Below, piece after piece: positions 12,900 through 23,784 of a DNA stretch of 64,000 nucleotides. Both the position numbers and the translations under genes were made by a program. Positions within the stretch are counted from its first letter, which is position 1. Each line of letters starts with the position of its first letter. This DNA is from Leptospira sanjuanensis (GTDB taxonomy: Bacteria; Spirochaetota; Leptospiria; Leptospirales; Leptospiraceae): the NCBI RefSeq assembly GCF_022267375.1, contig NZ_JAIZBH010000001.1, positions 936,501 to 1,000,500 of the forward strand. The letters run 5' to 3'. Below the pieces are notes generated by a model. The model saw nothing but the letters and a program-made list of their open reading frames with translations. It had not been told where the DNA came from and did no database searches.

Positions 12900-13796
12900 A
12901 TGCTTGCCAAAATTTTTCCCCGCTTTGACAAAAAATATTATTTTATAACTTTTATTTTGATTCCCCCGCTTTTGTTCTCTTTGGATTTGAACGCGGACGT
13001 TCTAATACTGAAAGATGGGAAACGAATTAAAGCCGATAAGATTACGATGAAGAATGGCAATTCGGTTGAAATCCGAATCGGAAAAGAAACTCAAGTCATC
13101 GAATTTTCAAAGGTGGAATCTATTTTGCCGGAATTCCCCGCCAAAAAGGATCCCAAAGAGATTCGGAAAGAAAAAATTTCCAAGTTACAGGATCGTTCTC
13201 CTGTGAAAACGCGAGAGAACACCGGTCCGCTTTCCCCGGAATCGTTACCTTCGAAAACCGTGGAACCCGCAGAAAATAATGCGACAATGCTTGCAGAGCC
13301 TAAAATAAAGAATCGGTATTACCGTTTGCAGGCGTTGATTCCAGGTTGGTCGCCGCTTTTGCTTTCGGACGATTACAAAGTGAAAGCGACGGGCGGGATC
13401 ATCGCAGCATCGGAGTTGTATCTTTTGTATCGAGGTTTCGAATTTTTTGCAAAACCGGAACGTTACTATCAGGCTCCTTCAGGCCCTTCTTCAGAAGCAA
13501 CGATTCCATGGCTCTTAAGCATCAGTTCTGGATTAAATGCAAGCGCCAACGGGATTCCCGTCTTGTATTTTAATATGCAGGCTCCGCACCTTGTCGTTAC
13601 GCAGCGTGGTCACGTGATGGAGGATTCCGAGTTCAATCGGCAGAAGGAATTTTATGCGCTTGCGCTCGTAACGGTTTTGACCTTGGACATCGTGTTCGGT
13701 AGCGCGAATTTAATCGAAGGGAATATTAAAAGTGTCCGCTTGATTACAAGCGACGGAGGGAGAACTTCTTCGGTCGCCATCACCTGGGTTTTTTAG
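12900..13796 (+). CDS. Envelope protein with N-terminal small beta module and C-terminal membrane domain
   Basis: About 298 residues from ATG 12900 (ATG 12888 and GTG 12858 are in frame). A signal peptide or anchor (KKYYFITFILIPPLLFSLDL) is followed by ADVLILKDGKRIKADKITMK, a short beta-rich module. A polar, Lys/Pro-rich linker follows, then a C-terminal domain with PGWSPLLLSDDYKVKATGGI and two or three hydrophobic stretches, resembling DUF5683-like membrane domains. It is divergent from the sigma/FecR pair and is a likely regulon member. Family not certain. Confidence 0.7.
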   Translation: MLAKIFPRFDKKYYFITFILIPPLLFSLDLNADVLILKDGKRIKADKITMKNGNSVEIRIGKETQVIEFSKVESILPEFPAKKDPKEIRKEKISKLQDRSPVKTRENTGPLSPESLPSKTVEPAENNATMLAEPKIKNRYYRLQALIPGWSPLLLSDDYKVKATGGIIAASELYLLYRGFEFFAKPERYYQAPSGPSSEATIPWLLSISSGLNASANGIPVLYFNMQAPHLVVTQRGHVMEDSEFNRQKEFYALALVTVLTLDIVFGSANLIEGNIKSVRLITSDGGRTSSVAITWVF

Positions 13797-13946
13797 GATC
13801 AACTCTTAAAACTGAATTCGATTTATGCTTTTTCATCCCTAAGAACGAAAAACGCGCACGATCAAAAATTTACTTTATACAATTTTTTTGGCGAAGATAC
13901 GAGGTGTCTCCGTATTCATTCATAGATTTTGTAAAAAGGAGAATCT

Positions 13947-14666
13947 ATGATGAGAAATATAAAATTTATGTTGGTGATTGTTTCACTCATTGGAACGATT
14001 GTTTGCGGCCAGTCTAAAAAAGACGATTCGAATGACGTCGCTGCACTTGCACTGTTGGCACAAATAAGTTCCGATCAAAAGCTTAATTCGCAAGTAAGTC
14101 AATTATTCTCAGCCCTTTATCCTTTGCCTGCAGATGCGAATTCGAACGCAAGAGCCTTGGGCGACGTTGATCCTTTGTATAATCCGTTTGCCGCAGTCAT
14201 TACTCAGGCTTGTCAATTGGGCGGGTCACAGACAATTGACGGAACTTTGACGGGTGGAGCCACCGGTAACACCGGAAACGATCTACTTTGGAGTTACGAT
14301 AATTGCAAAGAAAATTCGATCGGTGTCGGTCCTAACGGAAATGCGATTCCGGTTCCGCTGACCTATAACGGAACTTTGAAACGATCTTTGAATCAAAGAT
14401 TCAACTCGTCGACTTCGGGTAACGTCTTTACTTCTATCAATTCCGGCACAGATCGAATTCAATCGTCTAATTATTCCATTAACGGAATCACCTTTCCTAC
14501 TTTTGATATTACCTTTACAAGAAACGATTCGGTTTATACCCGAACAGAATATCAAACCGGAAAATTCAAAGGAGTTTTGGAAGAACACGTAAAGGTCACC
14601 GGCCTATTTGACGGAAAGGCAGTCGATACGACCATTAACTATAAGATTTACTTCGGGGGCCAATAA
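13947..14666 (+). CDS. Putative lipoprotein, Leptospira type
   Basis: 239 residues. Signal peptide MRNIKFMLVIVSLIGTIVCG with the lipid Cys in TIVCG. The mature part begins with a helical stretch (VAALALLAQISSDQKLNSQVSQLF), followed by a Gly/Thr/Asn-rich beta region (GSQTIDGTLTGGATGNTGND). AAGGAG precedes ATG ATG; either Met could be first. No known family. Preceded by an AT-rich region and followed by a strong stem-loop, so it is probably a single-gene transcript. Confidence 0.8.
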   Translation: MMRNIKFMLVIVSLIGTIVCGQSKKDDSNDVAALALLAQISSDQKLNSQVSQLFSALYPLPADANSNARALGDVDPLYNPFAAVITQACQLGGSQTIDGTLTGGATGNTGNDLLWSYDNCKENSIGVGPNGNAIPVPLTYNGTLKRSLNQRFNSSTSGNVFTSINSGTDRIQSSNYSINGITFPTFDITFTRNDSVYTRTEYQTGKFKGVLEEHVKVTGLFDGKAVDTTINYKIYFGGQ

Positions 14667-15129
14667 TATAGAGTTTCTCCGTATGCCGAGATTCGAAGTT
14701 ACATCGAATTTCGGCATGCGAATTTTCTCAATCCATCATTCGCGTCTTCGTTCTCGAAAGTGCGATTTTGATTGCGGCCTGATCGTAAGTTTTTTATTCC
14801 TCTTGAATCCTCGTCTTGGATGTCAGTTCAGATTATAGATTTGATTTCCCGAGAAGTCGTCTCTAAGAACACCAATTATAGATCGTTGCTTATTGTTTAT
14901 AACTTTTGATCGAATTCGGGCCGTTTCCCGATTTTTAAGTCGCCGCCTGAATGAAATACATTAGGCGAAACTGATCTAAAATAGTAAGGAAAATGAAAAA
15001 GGAATTTGCCGCGTTCGGCGTTGCGAATACGTTGTCCCGGCAGTTAAACGATCGAAAAATATCAAGGTTTCGCTTAACGCGTATTTTGGTCGAATCGTAG
15101 ACGAAAAAAAATCTCACTCGGAGCATCGT
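14667..15129. other. Intergenic region with stem-loop, otherwise no gene seen
   Basis: About 460 bp between two lipoprotein genes. It holds the stem-loop at 14683-14717. The remaining bases have short open frames without ribosome binding sites or recognisable products, and are AT-rich near 14860-14960. Confidence 0.65.
14683..14717 (+). terminator. Stem-loop, probable terminator of the 13947 gene
   Basis: ATGCCGAGATTCGA pairs with TCGAATTTCGGCAT over 14 positions (one G:U), with a 7-base loop, 16 bp after the stop codon. The downstream tract GCGAATTTTC is only modestly T-rich, so it may be a terminator or a 3' protective hairpin. Confidence 0.55.
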
Positions 15130-15429
15130 ATGAAAAAAATACTATTTCTCACCGCCTTGTTGGCGATTGGTTCGATCGGTTGTAAGCCTTGTTCGGACTT
15201 GGAAGCAAGAATCTGCTCGGATCTCGGGCCGAAATGTGAAAAATGGAAAACTCTCGGAAAGCCGGGAATGCCTTCGGCGGATCAGGATCAATATCGTTCT
15301 GGAAGAAGAAAGTTGATCGGTGTTTTGTTGGAGAGTGTAGGGTTGCTCGAGGCGAACGCACAGGTGTGTCAGGGTATGTCGAGTAATTACGATTCTCTTA
15401 TTGAAAGGTTGAAACAATCGATCCAATAA
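15130..15429 (+). CDS. Small Cys-containing lipoprotein
   Basis: 99 residues. Signal peptide MKKILFLTALLAIGSIGC with a clear lipobox (SIGC); mature start CKPCSDLEARIC. Five further cysteines (PC, RIC, KC, VC) suggest disulfides. The second half is helical. No family recognised. It is convergent with the alpha/beta hydrolase gene, with an inverted repeat between. Confidence 0.78.
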   Translation: MKKILFLTALLAIGSIGCKPCSDLEARICSDLGPKCEKWKTLGKPGMPSADQDQYRSGRRKLIGVLLESVGLLEANAQVCQGMSSNYDSLIERLKQSIQ

Positions 15430-15455
15430 AATAATACCTGAGGGCTTTGAACATA

Positions 15456-15484
15456 CGGGTTTCCGTTTAATACTACGAAACCCG
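15456..15484. terminator. Weak hairpin between convergent genes
   Basis: CGGGTTTC and GAAACCCG form an 8-bp perfect stem with a 13-base loop, between the small lipoprotein stop and the hydrolase stop. There is no T-run; the position suggests a bidirectional terminator. Confidence 0.35.
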
Positions 15485-15509
15485 CTCGGGACATTGCCAA
15501 ATTTTCCTT

Positions 15510-16346
15510 TTAGAGAACGCTTAAAATTCTTTGCAGAGTTTTTTGTTTTTCCTCAAACGGAAAGAAGTGAGTCGTTCCCGGCCATATCTCCAAAGTCGAT
15601 TTCGAGTTTCCGGATTGAATTCGTTTCGCTCCTTTCGGAGAACATACCTCGTGCGGCTCCGGAATCGTGATATGCGTTTCCGTTTTGATTCTTCCGTATT
15701 GGAACAAACTCAAATAACTTACGGAATCGAAGATCTTCGCTTCCACTTCCGGCAAACAACGCAGAATCGCTCCTCCGTTCGGTCCGCTTCGAAAACAGCT
15801 TCGGATGTAGTCGTCGTAGATTTCCGCATCCATCTTAAAGAAAGAAGGCGTTCGTTTGTAGAGTTTGGAAACCGTTTCGAGATTCTTGAATTCCCTTCTT
15901 CGTTTAATCGCGACTTTTGCGAGCGGATTGTGAAAAAGGCGGGAATATGTTACTTTCAAAAAATCTAATACAACAGGATCGTTTGCGATCACTTTCCTGA
16001 ATTTTTCGGGAGAATGATACGAAGAAAGAATAAGACTCGCACCGCCCAAAGAATGACCGACTCCGATAATATCCCGCAAGTTTTCGACCTCGATCAACGC
16101 AAGAACTTGATCTCGGAAGAAATACCAATTCTTAAAATCGAGAGTCGAATCGGATTCCCCGTGACCCGCAAAATCCAGCGCGATCACTCGGTGTGTCTTT
16201 GAAAGTTCTTCGATATAATAGCGATAGGTGAGGGCGCTGTATCCGTTGGCGTGACAGAGAAGAACTACCCGATCGTTTTGAAAATCCGGTTCGGTATCGA
16301 TATAAGAAAGATTCAGTCCCCTGAAGGAAAAGGTTTTTCTGAGCAT
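15510..16346 (-). CDS. Alpha/beta hydrolase
   Basis: 278 residues from ATG 16346 (an upstream TTG at 16376 is less likely). Alpha/beta-hydrolase fold: oxyanion segment LLCHANGYSA, strand IALDFAGHGESD, nucleophile elbow GVGHSLGGAS and a C-terminal His in PGTTHFFPFE. The acid residue probably lies around the preceding 60 residues. Such proteins hydrolyse esters or lactones; the substrate is not evident. No signal peptide, so cytosolic. It diverges from the SMR/EamA gene 76 bp away. Confidence 0.85.
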   Translation of the reverse strand: MLRKTFSFRGLNLSYIDTEPDFQNDRVVLLCHANGYSALTYRYYIEELSKTHRVIALDFAGHGESDSTLDFKNWYFFRDQVLALIEVENLRDIIGVGHSLGGASLILSSYHSPEKFRKVIANDPVVLDFLKVTYSRLFHNPLAKVAIKRRREFKNLETVSKLYKRTPSFFKMDAEIYDDYIRSCFRSGPNGGAILRCLPEVEAKIFDSVSYLSLFQYGRIKTETHITIPEPHEVCSPKGAKRIQSGNSKSTLEIWPGTTHFFPFEEKQKTLQRILSVL

Positions 16347-16421
16347 AAAGGAGAGATTTGACCTTGATCTTTCCAACTCCTTCGGTGAACTGGTTTTCGT
16401 AAAGCCAAAACCGGAGCTTCT

Positions 16422-16809
<388 letters not shown>

Positions 16810-16875
16810 TCGTTTGTCATTGTTAAAGAAGAACGGATCGCTTCGAGTTAATAAGAAATCGATCATCGACCGAAA

Positions 16876-16898
16876 GGGAGAATTCTCCCGTTCTTTTA
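16876..16898. terminator. Palindromic hairpin with T-rich tail
   Basis: GGGAGAATTCTCCC is a perfect palindrome (stem GGGAG, loop AATT) followed by GTTCTTTTATT. It sits between the convergent SMR/EamA and NHL-repeat genes, and would act on the plus strand. Confidence 0.5.
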
Positions 16899-17975
16899 TT
16901 GAAATCGCACTTCAAACAATTGATTGGCCGTCGAATCCGCGACAAGTAGTCTTTGATTGGCACAGTCGATCTTAACGACACCGATCGCTTGAAACGTATG
17001 CGCGATCGTCGTCACGTTGAGATCGGGATCGACGATTCTGATTTTGTTCGAAACCGAGTCCGAAACAAACATCGTTCCACTGTTATCCAAGGCGATATGG
17101 GCGGGGCCGTTGAAAGAAGCGCTTGTTCCGTTTCCATCCACGCTTGCACCCGTTCCGGTTCCTAACAGTGTGGAAACCTGCATCGTATCCAGATTGATTT
17201 TGCGAATTCGATGATCTTGAATGTCCGCAACCAGCAGAGAATTCTTTTTACGATCGTAAACGACGCCGATCGGAGATTTGAATAAGGCCGTTAAGACGTC
17301 GCCGTCTTGATATCCCAAGGAACTTCCCGACAACGTGCTGACCGATTGAAAGTTTAGATTGAATTTTCGAATGTCGCGATTGCCGAGTTCTCCCAAGTAT
17401 AAATTCCTTTCTCGGTCGAAATCCATAAAAAAGGGGCCGTTGAACAAAGCTCCGGAATTGTCTCCGTTTTGTAATCCTGCGGCGCCGACGGGGCTCCCCG
17501 CAAACAAAGTGAATTGATCCAACGCGTTGATCTTGTAAATCTGCGCGCTGCTTTTGCACGAAACGTATTTATCTCCGGTGACTGAGTCGTATTTGATACC
17601 GGCCGGATCGCCTAACGTGAAGCTGGTGCTTAAAGAAGTGACGAAGCCGGCTGCGGTAACGATTTTGCGAATCTTGTTCGCATTTTGCTCCGTAACGTAG
17701 ATATTCCCGAACGAATCCAATTCGATTCCGAACGGGTTTTGGAACGAAGCCGTAGCGATGGTTCCGTCGATGCTGGAGGCCGCTCCGGTTCCGGCAAACA
17801 CCGTGACCGCCGGATTGTTCGTTACTTTCATTCTGCACAAATAACATTCTTTAAGAATGCAATCGAGAACCGTGTTTTCAAACCAAGCCGAACTCATTAG
17901 AATGCTCGGGTTATAGACCGGTTCCGCGGAACAGGAAATTAAGAAGAATGATAAGAAAAGAATTCTGTGGATCAT
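16896..17975 (-). CDS. NHL-repeat lipoprotein
   Basis: 359 residues. Signal peptide MIHRILFLSFFLISCS, lipid Cys in LISC. The mature part carries about five NHL repeats forming a beta-propeller, visible as FQNPFGIELDSFGNIYVTE, then FNGPFFMDFDRERNLYLGE, FKSPIGVVYDRKKNSLLVAD and FNGPAHIALDNSGTMFVSD, each followed by NKIRKI-like turns. A short Cys-containing segment (LDCILKECYLCRM) precedes the first repeat. Propellers of this type act as binding scaffolds or hydrolases; no catalytic site is evident. Probably an outer-membrane or periplasmic lipoprotein. Confidence 0.85.
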   Translation of the reverse strand: MIHRILFLSFFLISCSAEPVYNPSILMSSAWFENTVLDCILKECYLCRMKVTNNPAVTVFAGTGAASSIDGTIATASFQNPFGIELDSFGNIYVTEQNANKIRKIVTAAGFVTSLSTSFTLGDPAGIKYDSVTGDKYVSCKSSAQIYKINALDQFTLFAGSPVGAAGLQNGDNSGALFNGPFFMDFDRERNLYLGELGNRDIRKFNLNFQSVSTLSGSSLGYQDGDVLTALFKSPIGVVYDRKKNSLLVADIQDHRIRKINLDTMQVSTLLGTGTGASVDGNGTSASFNGPAHIALDNSGTMFVSDSVSNKIRIVDPDLNVTTIAHTFQAIGVVKIDCANQRLLVADSTANQLFEVRFQ

Positions 17976-18231
17976 CGCGTTTGTCCGAACGAAACGATTC
18001 CAGAATAATCGTCCCGGAAAAAATTACGATAGGAAAAACGTTTGGAAATTTCTTTTTTCCATAAAAATCCGTAATTAGGGACGGCGGATTCAAAGGGAAA
18101 GCTCGCATTTTTACGCGATCCATCGGAGAGAGGCTCGGTCGGAATCGGAAAAAACCCCGCAAAAAAGTGTATCTCTATTTCTTCTTCCGTTCTCTATGGA
18201 TTAAGATTCTTCATTGAGAGGTTGTCGTTAA

Positions 18232-19404
<1,173 letters not shown>

Positions 19405-19682
19405 ACGCGCTTTGAAATAGGAAAGACATCGAAATATTTTTCCAAGGGCGATTAGTTTGAAAACCGAAACAGAACGTTCGTTCTTGGAAAACGTTTAGCA
19501 AAGAAGGGTTTTATTTTTGTTTGGCGAGGGAGAATTCTTCGTTAGAAAATTCTAAATTTAGAATGGATAAAAAAGGAGAAAAACAAGCCTATGCTCGGTT
19601 TTTTACCCTATATTTTGGTTTGATCTAATCGCCGTTAAAAAAAAAGTAGGATCAGAACACTCTCGTAAGAAGGGACAAACCG

Positions 19683-20846
<1,164 letters not shown>

Positions 20847-20915
20847 GAATCTTCGAAAGATTCTTTTCGAAAAGTCCGAACGAATTGAGATTTCGGTCGG
20901 GTTGGACGAAAAACG

Positions 20916-21566
20916 TTATAAAGGCGCTTGGTCGAAAGACCGGCGCCTTTTTTCATTCTCGTTTCGATTCTTAGAACGAATTCGACTCAAAGAAACCGGA
21001 GTGATCCCCAGATAGGAAGCGATATGGTATTGAGGAATGACTTCTTCGATATTCGGATAGGTTTCTTTTAAAAGTTCGTATCGTTCTTCCGCGTTCAAGG
21101 CAAGAAGTTCGTATTCTCGTTTTGCCTTTTTTAGAAATAAATTTTCCGCGACTATACGACCTAAACGTTCCCAAGCGATATGAGTTTCATACAAGGCGGC
21201 GAGTTCGGAAAAATTTGCGACGGCGATTTTGCAATCGGTGATCGCGCGTATGTTGCAGGTCGAGGGTTGTCCGGAAAGAAGATCGAAATACGAACCAGTG
21301 AATTCTCCGGGAAAGTTGAAACTCTTGATATATTCGTTTCCGTCGGATGTGAGATAGTATTCCCGCAATACGCCGGAAAATACGAAGGCGAACTCGGTGG
21401 GAACTTTTCCTTGTCGTATTAAAAAATCTCCGTAGGACAAATCCCGTATCGAATAAACAAGGCCCGCTTTTCTCCAGATTTCGATCGGAATCGGAGAGAT
21501 GGAATTCACTTTCTCGTAAATCGTCCGCCACTCCGCGCTGTCTTCTTTTACTTCAAAATCCGCCAC
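20916..21566 (-). CDS. Crp/Fnr family transcription regulator
   Basis: 216 residues from GTG 21566; a longer frame to 21752 adds a leader not expected in the family. N-terminal cyclic-nucleotide-binding beta-roll (about 30-125; SYGDFLIRQGKVPTEFAFVF, GVLREYYLTSDGNEYIKSF) and a C-terminal helix-turn-helix (QYHIASYLGITPVSLSRIRS). Of the subgroup common in Bacteroidetes and spirochaetes, where the effector is often unknown. Signature residues for cAMP contact (RSA) are not obvious. The last residues (KRRRSFDQAPL) are encoded by the terminator hairpin of the convergent acyl-CoA dehydrogenase gene. Confidence 0.85.
   Translation of the reverse strand: MADFEVKEDSAEWRTIYEKVNSISPIPIEIWRKAGLVYSIRDLSYGDFLIRQGKVPTEFAFVFSGVLREYYLTSDGNEYIKSFNFPGEFTGSYFDLLSGQPSTCNIRAITDCKIAVANFSELAALYETHIAWERLGRIVAENLFLKKAKREYELLALNAEERYELLKETYPNIEEVIPQYHIASYLGITPVSLSRIRSKNRNENEKRRRSFDQAPL
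20919..20953 (+). terminator. Rho-independent terminator of the acyl-CoA dehydrogenase gene
   Basis: AAAGGCGC pairs with GCGCCTTT, with an inner stem GGTC/GACC closed by GAAA, followed by six T. It lies inside the last dozen codons of the Crp-family gene on the other strand. Confidence 0.88.
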
Positions 21567-21775
21567 TCGATTGAGTGAAACGGGAAAGAAATTTTTGGCA
21601 ATGATTATTAAAGACGAGTCTGCGGTTCTCGGGATTTTCGCTCGCAAATTTTTCCGAACCTTTTCAAAACAAGATTGGAAAAAAATTTCCAAAACGAAAC
21701 AACGATCGTTCGAATCGTCCTTGTGTTCGCAAAAAAGACGGCCGCCTTCCAAAAAGCGCCCGTCTTCGATTGGAA

Positions 21776-22696
21776 TCAGCGAATCGATCGTAAAAACGGA
21801 AGCGCGGCTTCTAAAAATCCTTGCGGATCTTCCGCAAACGGGACATGACCCGTTTTTAAAAAGACCAATTTCGAACCGGCGATTTTTTGATGCAGTCTTT
21901 CGCCGAGTTCGGGAAGGATGACGGGGTCGTTTTTTCCCCAGACGATCAAAGTAGGCGCCGTGATTTGCGAAACCTTTTCTCTTAGATCGTGTCTTTCATC
22001 GCCGAAACTTTTCCAAATTGCGGCTCGGATGTTCGGAGAGCCTTCGATTTCCTTTTTCTCACCGATTCGATTCAAAATGGATTTCGTATATTCGTTTTCG
22101 ACTTTGATATAGTAGTTCGGAAACGAATTCCAAGTCGCGTTCGTAAACCAAAGTGTGCTCATCAGTTTTACGAAAATTCTCGTCTTAAAATCGGGATCGT
22201 TGAGTCCGCCCGTGTCTACGAGAATCAAACCTTTTACTAAATTCGGTTTGTCTAATGCGATTTTCATCGAAGCGAAGCCGCCGAGCGAATTGCCGATAAA
22301 AACGGCTCCTTCGGGTGCGAGTTTTTCGACGATTTCAGGGAGAATCTCCGCATATCCAACGGCGGATGCGGAATCGAACGGTTTCGGAGAGCCGGATTGG
22401 CCGTGACCGGGCCAGTCGAGACCGATGATTCTATAAGATTTTTCTAATGTAGGAATCACGGCGTCGAAGTCGCGGTGTTCGTGTCCCGGTCCGGCGGAAT
22501 GAAGCAATACGATCGATTCTCCTTTCCCTTGGATCCAGTAAGCCACGCTGCCCATCCGGGTTCTGATATATCCTGTCGGTTTTTCGTCGGAAAAGGTTCC
22601 TGGTTCTTTGATTGCGGTTTGCATTTCCTGTCCTCCCGAACACGCGATGACAAGCCCGATCATAAAGATCGCTGCGATACGAATTCGATTTTTCAT
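21776..22696 (-). CDS. Lipidated alpha/beta hydrolase of the ECF41 operon
   Basis: 306 residues from ATG 22696; an upstream in-frame start at 22834 lies within the sigma gene. Signal peptide MKNRIRIAAIFMIGLVIACS with lipid Cys in VIAC. Alpha/beta hydrolase: oxyanion SIVLLHSAGPGHEHRDF, GLDWPGHGQSG, nucleophile GNSLGGFA, Asp in LIVWGKNDPV and His in KTGHVPFAED. The triad is complete. Third gene in the operon with the oxidoreductase and ECF41 sigma factor, 83 bp after the sigma stop. Likely periplasmic or outer-membrane esterase; substrate unknown. Confidence 0.88.
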   Translation of the reverse strand: MKNRIRIAAIFMIGLVIACSGGQEMQTAIKEPGTFSDEKPTGYIRTRMGSVAYWIQGKGESIVLLHSAGPGHEHRDFDAVIPTLEKSYRIIGLDWPGHGQSGSPKPFDSASAVGYAEILPEIVEKLAPEGAVFIGNSLGGFASMKIALDKPNLVKGLILVDTGGLNDPDFKTRIFVKLMSTLWFTNATWNSFPNYYIKVENEYTKSILNRIGEKKEIEGSPNIRAAIWKSFGDERHDLREKVSQITAPTLIVWGKNDPVILPELGERLHQKIAGSKLVFLKTGHVPFAEDPQGFLEAALPFLRSIR

Positions 22697-22779
22697 ACGC
22701 TCGAGTTTGGATCGAAAGGTGGAAAAAGTCAAGACCGCCGGCGTTCGAAGCGTCCGGAATCCGATTATCCTAGGATAAT

Positions 22780-23784
22780 CTATTTTTTTCGGGTAATGGC
22801 CCAGCGAACCAATTTCAATAAGGGTTTGGTCCAAACGGGAGGACTCGGGTTGCTGAGGGAAGTTTTCGGAAACAGGAGAAAGAATTCAAGAGGAACTATG
22901 ATCTTCTTTTCTAAAAGTTCATTACGATTTCTATACGCCCGCAGTTTATCTTCGTTTAACATCGTGTAGATGGAATTGATACCGTTTTCATCGATCAAAA
23001 AAGTCCTAAGATAAACCGGTTTGCCGTTTTTATAAACGAGAAGACTTTCGGCGCCGTTGCTTTCCGTGTAATAAAGGTCCGTGTCCGTAAACACCGGATT
23101 TTTGGAAGTACGGATGAGAAAGGCCGCCACTCGTTCCTTTCCGAAGAGAGGAATTCTCGCCGCGTGAACCTTACCGCCTCCGTCCGACCAAAGAACGATC
23201 TCTTCCTTTAAAAACGGAAGAAGGAGTTCCGGCTGTCCTTTGGAAGAAGCCAAAAGAAAATTATGAAGCAGCTTTCGTTTCGTTTCCTTATCGGGCGAGA
23301 ATTTCCTTCGATCGGATTTCAAAGCTTCCTTCGCGCGTTTGAGGGTTTGTCTGCAATTTTCCTGCGTTTTTCCAACCGCTTCCGCGATAACTTTATAATC
23401 CAGTTCGAACGATTCGCGCAGGATAAAAACCGCTCGTTCAATCGGATTCAATTTTTCTAATAAATGAAGAAAGGCCAGATCCAGTGTTTCCGGATCCGGC
23501 TCTTCGATTTCGGGCGAAGTCGGGATCGGTTCCGGCAGCCAAGGCCCGATATAGGTTTCTCGTTTGTTTTTCACTTTGCGGAGAGTGTCGAGGGATAGAC
23601 GCGTGGCAATCGTGGACAAAAAAGCTCTCGGTGAACGGATTTCGTCCGAACCGGATTTTTCCCAACGCAGAAACGATTCTTGAACGATATCTTCCGCGTC
23701 GTTGACGCTTCCGGTCATTCGATACGCGATCCCGAAAACGAGAGACTTGTGTTCTAAAAATTGCCCGAGTCTATCCACGATCAT
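22780..23784 (-). CDS. ECF41 family sigma factor with SnoaL-like C-terminal domain
   Basis: 334 residues. Sigma regions 2 (about 8-72) and 4 (about 103-155), linker motif WLPEP at 82-86, and a C-terminal NTF2/SnoaL-like domain (about 168-285) with DGGGK at 201-205 and NEDKL at 277-281, all diagnostic of ECF41. In that group the C-terminal domain regulates the sigma factor directly, with no separate anti-sigma protein. About 48 residues beyond the conserved motif form an unusual tail rich in Lys and hydrophobic residues. The ATG overlaps the oxidoreductase stop by 4 bp. The promoter ahead of the operon matches the ECF41 consensus, so the operon is likely autoregulated. Confidence 0.93.
   Translation of the reverse strand: MIVDRLGQFLEHKSLVFGIAYRMTGSVNDAEDIVQESFLRWEKSGSDEIRSPRAFLSTIATRLSLDTLRKVKNKRETYIGPWLPEPIPTSPEIEEPDPETLDLAFLHLLEKLNPIERAVFILRESFELDYKVIAEAVGKTQENCRQTLKRAKEALKSDRRKFSPDKETKRKLLHNFLLASSKGQPELLLPFLKEEIVLWSDGGGKVHAARIPLFGKERVAAFLIRTSKNPVFTDTDLYYTESNGAESLLVYKNGKPVYLRTFLIDENGINSIYTMLNEDKLRAYRNRNELLEKKIIVPLEFFLLFPKTSLSNPSPPVWTKPLLKLVRWAITRKK

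Noticed and set aside
14935..15126. 63-residue minus-strand frame
   Set aside because: No ribosome binding site or recognisable product; it covers the promoter region of the small lipoprotein gene.
21567..21752. Longer N-terminus for the Crp-family protein
   Set aside because: The added 62 residues are not expected in this family and the GTG start gives the usual length.
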